NCBI GenBank assembly: GCA_035578175.1
Contig: JAQMRL010000002.1
Location: 137,816,171 to 137,880,170 of the forward strand
Length of the DNA: 64,000 nt
Source of the DNA: Catonia carolina
Taxonomy: Eukaryota > Arthropoda > Insecta > Hemiptera > Achilidae
Direction: 5' to 3'
Position numbers and translations under genes: made by a program. The notes under the pieces are model-generated. The model saw only the letters and a list, made by a program, of their open reading frames with translations, made no database searches and had not been told where the DNA came from. Each line of letters starts with the position of its first letter. Position 1 is the first letter of the stretch. Positions 60,901 to 64,000 of the stretch are shown here, in pieces.

Positions 60901-61446
60901 ACTTTTATTGCAAACATTTTTTTGTATAAGGCTTAGTTTAGCAGTAATTAGCGATTTTATGTTTTTTTTCCTCACGAAAACGTGTGAAAAATCGATTTTT
61001 TAAAGATTTCGGCCTTATTATGTATTTTACGACAAAAGTGTATATAATCAAATTTATAGGAAATTCAAAGATCTACAACTTTTATTTAGTGCATTTTTCT
61101 GTACTGAGCCTAGTTAAGTGTGAAAGAGTGATTTTCCATATTTTTAAGCCAAACTGAGGTTGATTTTCATTTTGCGTCTTTCACTTATGATGAAAATTAG
61201 GTTATGTTTATTGAGGTTAGGTTTTTTGTTTATTTCTAATGTTTTATTACTAATGTTAGGTTTATTGTTAATTATTTGCCTTGGAAAGAGAAAGTTGTGT
61301 GAGTGTTTCACACCAGATTTTTTTTCTTTGTATAGCTCATTTGTTGATTTTTAAACTTAATTCTGTTTGCAGGACATGGTTCAGCTGTGCTATTGAGAGC
61401 TGTTGAACCTACTGATGGAATTGAAAAGATGACCAAGTATAGGCAG
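54960..61446 (+). CDS. MPG: Alkyladenine (3-methyladenine) DNA glycosylase, first 3 exons
   Basis: Monofunctional base-excision-repair glycosylase that removes alkylated and deaminated purines in the nucleus. Exons: 54960-54967, 57607-57995, 61373-61446; phases agree and the gene continues beyond the right edge (157 codons seen of an expected 250-300). Residues 3-9 are basic, then a Lys/Glu-rich linker leads to the fold: FFDTPCIDLAKRLLGKYLVR, the catalytic segment GKIVETESY (E84 corresponds to human Glu125, Y86 to Tyr127), NRAVFMKPGTAFVY, and YGMYHCINLSSQG with the intercalating Tyr and the Asn kept. The residue matching human His136 is Cys95. Exon 3 reads HGSAVLLRAVEP. No later exon was found before 64000. 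Intron 1 holds a hAT remnant and palindromes; intron 2 holds a Tigger, a foldback element and a dispersed repeat ending about 45 bp before exon 3. Confidence 0.92.
55389..56520 (+). pseudogene. hAT transposase remnant (ZBED-type), 5' part missing
   Basis: One frame from about 55389 to the stop at 56519-56521 with a single in-frame TGA (55814-55816). Landmarks: YTHKLNLIVQ, VPTRWNSIFYMLKRFVEL, FLDPWYKN, WAIKEVDNYL, LDWWRKHQHVYPNLAEL, VPCERIFSKSRILINDCRTR and MLMFLNYN; the end is the hAT dimerisation domain. The zinc finger and the first catalytic Asp region are absent. In MPG intron 1. Confidence 0.88.
56895..57155. repeat. Tandem palindromes in MPG intron 1
   Basis: Repeating unit TTCTAACCACCAGAATACAG through TAAAACACTTACCAATATTT, then its mirror to CTGGTGGTTAGAAAAATATA; the palindrome occurs twice in a row. 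The terminus is that of the MITE at 6645. Preceded by an AT repeat at 56905-56922. Confidence 0.75.
58199..60246 (+). mobile_element. Tigger/pogo remnant B, split by a foldback element
   Basis: Same element as 39879-40924: CAGTAAAATCTC at left, GAGAGATTTTACTG at right, TA flanks. The same acidic C-terminal tail begins at 58356. Removing 59046-60056 restores collinearity with copy A. Confidence 0.85.
59046..60056. mobile_element. 1011-bp foldback element with 444-bp arms
   Basis: CAGGGTGATTCATGAAGTTC at left is mirrored at right; arms 59046-59489 and 59613-60056 are nearly identical inverted copies around a 123-bp centre. TA flanks it. The other Tigger copy (at about 40744) shows the empty site. 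Confidence 0.9.
60395..61325 (+). repeat. Full copy of the about 900-bp dispersed repeat
   Basis: CTTTCATTTGCTTGTATGAA at the start, TGATTGGTCTGTGTGTGTGT, then ending AAAGAGAAAGTTGTGTGAGT and TTTCACACCAGATT. Ends about 45 bp before the acceptor of MPG exon 3. Confidence 0.75.
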
Positions 61447-61734
61447 GTAAGAGAAAAGTATTTGTCATTGATACACTAAGTTGTGCTGCTCATGAAAAAC
61501 AAAAAGTTATAAGTTTACTTGATAAGTAAATGTATGTTTGACCACCGTCACTCACTGGTTATCAAATGGAGTTAATTTGTGGATAATGGAACCCACAGTT
61601 CCATTACCCACAAAAGTTGCTAATGACTTAAGTTGTATTAGTGGTTTGAAATAAAAATCTAGAAATAAAAAAACTTTGAATGTAGTACTTTATTTAATGA
61701 ACTTTGGATTCAGTCAGAGTAGCGGCTCCCAAAA

Positions 61735-61860
61735 TAATGTAGTGGTTAGTGCTACTGGCTTCTATGCCAGAGTCCCAGGTTAGATTCCCGATCAGGTCTG
61801 ATATTTTTTTCATCTATCACCTTTCTCATTGTCCACATTAACAGTCAGACATAAAACCCA
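61735..61860 (+). repeat. tRNA-derived SINE
   Basis: TGTAGTGGTTAGTGCTACTG (A box), CCCAGGTTAGATTCCCGATC (B box), then CAGGTCTGATATTTTTTTCA and the tail GTCAGACATAAAACCCAAAA. It is the best-kept copy of the family in the window. In the MPG intron after exon 3. Confidence 0.7.
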
Positions 61861-62245
61861 AAAAAAAATCCCAATGTAATATTTTGGAGAACCACTTTAT
61901 GTGAAATTTTTAATGACAGTGACTCCTAAAATATTGCGATCTTATTTGATAGACAATATGGAATGGGGCATAAATTTTATGAAATAAAACTAATCTACAT
62001 CTTGCCCCTCAGTCCATCAGTTAAATGGATGAAATAGTTGCATGTGGAATTAATCACCACCACCTCAAAAGATTTTCCCACGAGTTATTTATGGAAATAA
62101 GTTGTTTAGTTACTCAATTTTCTGATATTCTAAGTAAATGCCAGAAGAAAGAAATTCGTTTCTTCTGCATGATATCAGTAATTGGCTTGATTTCAAGGTA
62201 GAGTGTAAAATTAGACATTAAAAATCTCTGCCCACTAGATTGTAC

Positions 62246-62790
62246 CACACTGGGACATTGCCAGGTACGAAAACAACCACTCTGGTCACTACTATGCCCA
62301 CTGTAACGAATCAACCGCATCCTATACCCGTATATAATGTGTATGATAACCGTTCTATACCTGTTTACGACCATTCAGCTTCGGTCACTGTATCGTCATT
62401 TTTTGGAGAGGAGTCAATGAGATAACTACAACTTATGAACAGTGTGTGAATTCTAGTTGTAAATTTTCTTAACTAAAATATTCCTATTAGAAAATTATCT
62501 TTATGAGAATTGACAATGATTGCTATTATTTTGGACGAGGAAGAGGAAAACGAGAAAAATACTGTGAGATCCTACTGTGTCACAATGGGGTGGGCCGTCG
62601 GCACAAACCGGTTCAGCAACATCATGTGCCATGCACACACTGTACCGACACCTACGAAATATTCTCACCTGCAGATTGTTGACTAAATGGGCCTGGCAGG
62701 TGACGGTACGGCTTAATGGGCGTTTTGCTATACTAATTTATACAAAGAATATTTATTTCTGCGTTTCGGTACGGTTACGATCCTAGTATG
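62246..62790 (+). mobile_element. Possible Harbinger-like remnant
   Basis: CACACTGGGACATTGCCAGG and the mirror of CGTAACCGTACC...CTAGGATC are imperfect inverted repeats. At 62517 a short reading MIAIILDEEEENEK resembles a Harbinger start. No clean target duplication. Confidence 0.35.
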
Positions 62791-63002
62791 ATATGGTCTT
62801 GTTGGCAGAGACCTTAAGATCCAGTTATCGTTGAGTTTTTGTTTATGTAAGTCCTAAGGATTCTTCTTTCTATCTTCAGCTGAAGCAAAAATTAATTTTA
62901 GGATTAAAACACAAGGTCCCCTTAACAGACAGTCACAGACCATTTGTTGAATACCACTACTCTAGAAATGTATTTATTTTAATATTGTAAGCCTATTATT
63001 AA

Positions 63003-63667
63003 CCCTTTCCACTCGACTGTCGGATCTGATCCGACATGATAGTATTACCGTTCCACTCATATGTCGGACTCCATCCAACTCTGTTTTCACAGCTGATTTT
63101 ATATGAAAATACACGTTAACAATGCTGCTGTAATGTGCTGGCCTCTACGGGATGTTTTAAAAATTAATTCTTGTAGTTTTCAATAGTTGACTACTACCAA
63201 TTATCAATATAAACTGAATTAATTAAATAGATGTCATCATAACAAACTAACCTAATCCTGAATATGCTTCGTTTTCTTTGCGGTATGTCGTGTCGCTTTA
63301 AGATCGGTTAATGTTTTTTGGTAGTTTTAGGTTACTAATTCACACAAAAATAATATTCAGACTATTTTGCGTGTTTTTATTAGGTTGTAGGTATCAATTT
63401 CTAGTTGAATAGTTTATTTTATCTTAGTTTTTACAACGGCAGTGTATGTTTTGCAGGTTATATTTTAAAAGTTTTTAGGTGAGAAAAAGAATTTTTTATT
63501 TATCATTATTATAATTAAAGTAATAACAAACATAAAAAGTATTGCATGCTCTTAAAACTAATAACAACACATTATGCGTATGATTAATGTAATAGGGTAT
63601 CAACAAATCATAAAATAAATACATATGGAGGGAAATCATAATGCAAACATAATACGAGTGGAAAGGG
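63003..63667. mobile_element. piggyBac-type non-autonomous element, TTAA duplication
   Basis: CCCTTTCCACTCG and CGAGTGGAAAGGG are perfect inverted ends inside TTAA at 62999-63002 and 63668-63671. Subterminal GTCGGATCTGATCCGAC is itself palindromic, and CCACTCATATGTCGGA repeats the terminal motif. No transposase. Confidence 0.85.
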
Positions 63668-63757
63668 TTAAATCATTTTTCTCTTGAAAATTATGTGTTG
63701 CACATGGATCTTTATAATAATTAGATCATAAATTCAGAAACAGTTATAGGTATCGCA

Positions 63758-63952
63758 ATATAAGTTGACGATCGTCAGCGAGAGTAAGACTGGACTATGC
63801 AGGGGATGGAAGTGCTACTATATGTGCTTTTCTAAATACATCATAGCGGCAGCTCTAACCATGACATCTTATGCTTTCGGGTTGGCCGATGTAAGTAGGA
63901 TAGATAGTATACTGTCCTCCGCATGATAGGCGTAATCGTCAACTTATAGCAT
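63758..63952. mobile_element. Possible short MITE
   Basis: ATAAGTTGACGATCGTC and CGTAATCGTCAACTTAT are inverted ends about 195 bp apart. No clear duplication and no coding content. Confidence 0.45.
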
Positions 63953-64000
63953 GTTACCTATAATTGTTGTTTGTTCATTACATTGGTAACTATAGTCCAT

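Noticed and set aside
61735..61800. True tRNA gene
   Set aside because: A- and B-box-like blocks are present, but the acceptor stem does not pair and a SINE body follows; other copies share the body.

Overview
This window is animal nuclear DNA, AT-rich and crowded with transposons. Split genes with GT-AG introns, mariner, Merlin, piggyBac, Harbinger-like, hAT and pogo/Tigger elements, LINE reverse-transcriptase debris and tRNA-like SINEs point to an insect with a large genome. A hemipteran is my guess and is not proven here. There are no operons and no CRISPR array. I found no canonical tRNA or rRNA gene.

Three cellular genes could be assembled exon by exon from splice sites and conserved protein blocks. 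(1) Minus strand, 17293 down to 2798 and continuing past the left edge: the mRNA cap guanine-N7 methyltransferase (RNMT), five coding exons. (2) Minus strand, 53992 down to 28804: a complete WRNIP1 (UBZ finger plus AAA+ ATPase, DNA-damage tolerance), nine coding exons, 490 residues, with a GC-AG last intron. (3) Plus strand, 54960 past the right edge: the alkyladenine/3-methyladenine DNA glycosylase (MPG/AAG), three exons seen. WRNIP1 and MPG start codons are head to head, 967 bp apart, so two genome-maintenance genes may share a promoter region.

Most of the rest is mobile DNA inside introns. RNMT introns hold Merlin, Harbinger-like and foldback elements, RT fragments and two retroposons with clean target-site duplications. 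Between RNMT and WRNIP1 (17.3-28.8 kb) lie piggyBac and Tigger remnants, a Harbinger-like element and a rearranged mariner. WRNIP1 introns hold a second copy of that rearranged mariner, a Tc1/mariner element nested in a hAT-like element, a nearly intact mariner, a second Merlin, Tigger remnants and LINE tails. MPG introns hold a hAT transposase remnant, tandem palindromes and a Tigger split by a 1011-bp foldback element. A family of about 900 bp recurs eight times.

I see no new multi-gene system. The observations most worth checking are a His-to-Cys change at the base-recognition position of the glycosylase, the GC-AG intron, the two Merlins with exact 8-bp duplications, and the mariner whose 5' end is replaced by an inverted copy of its 3' end in two places.
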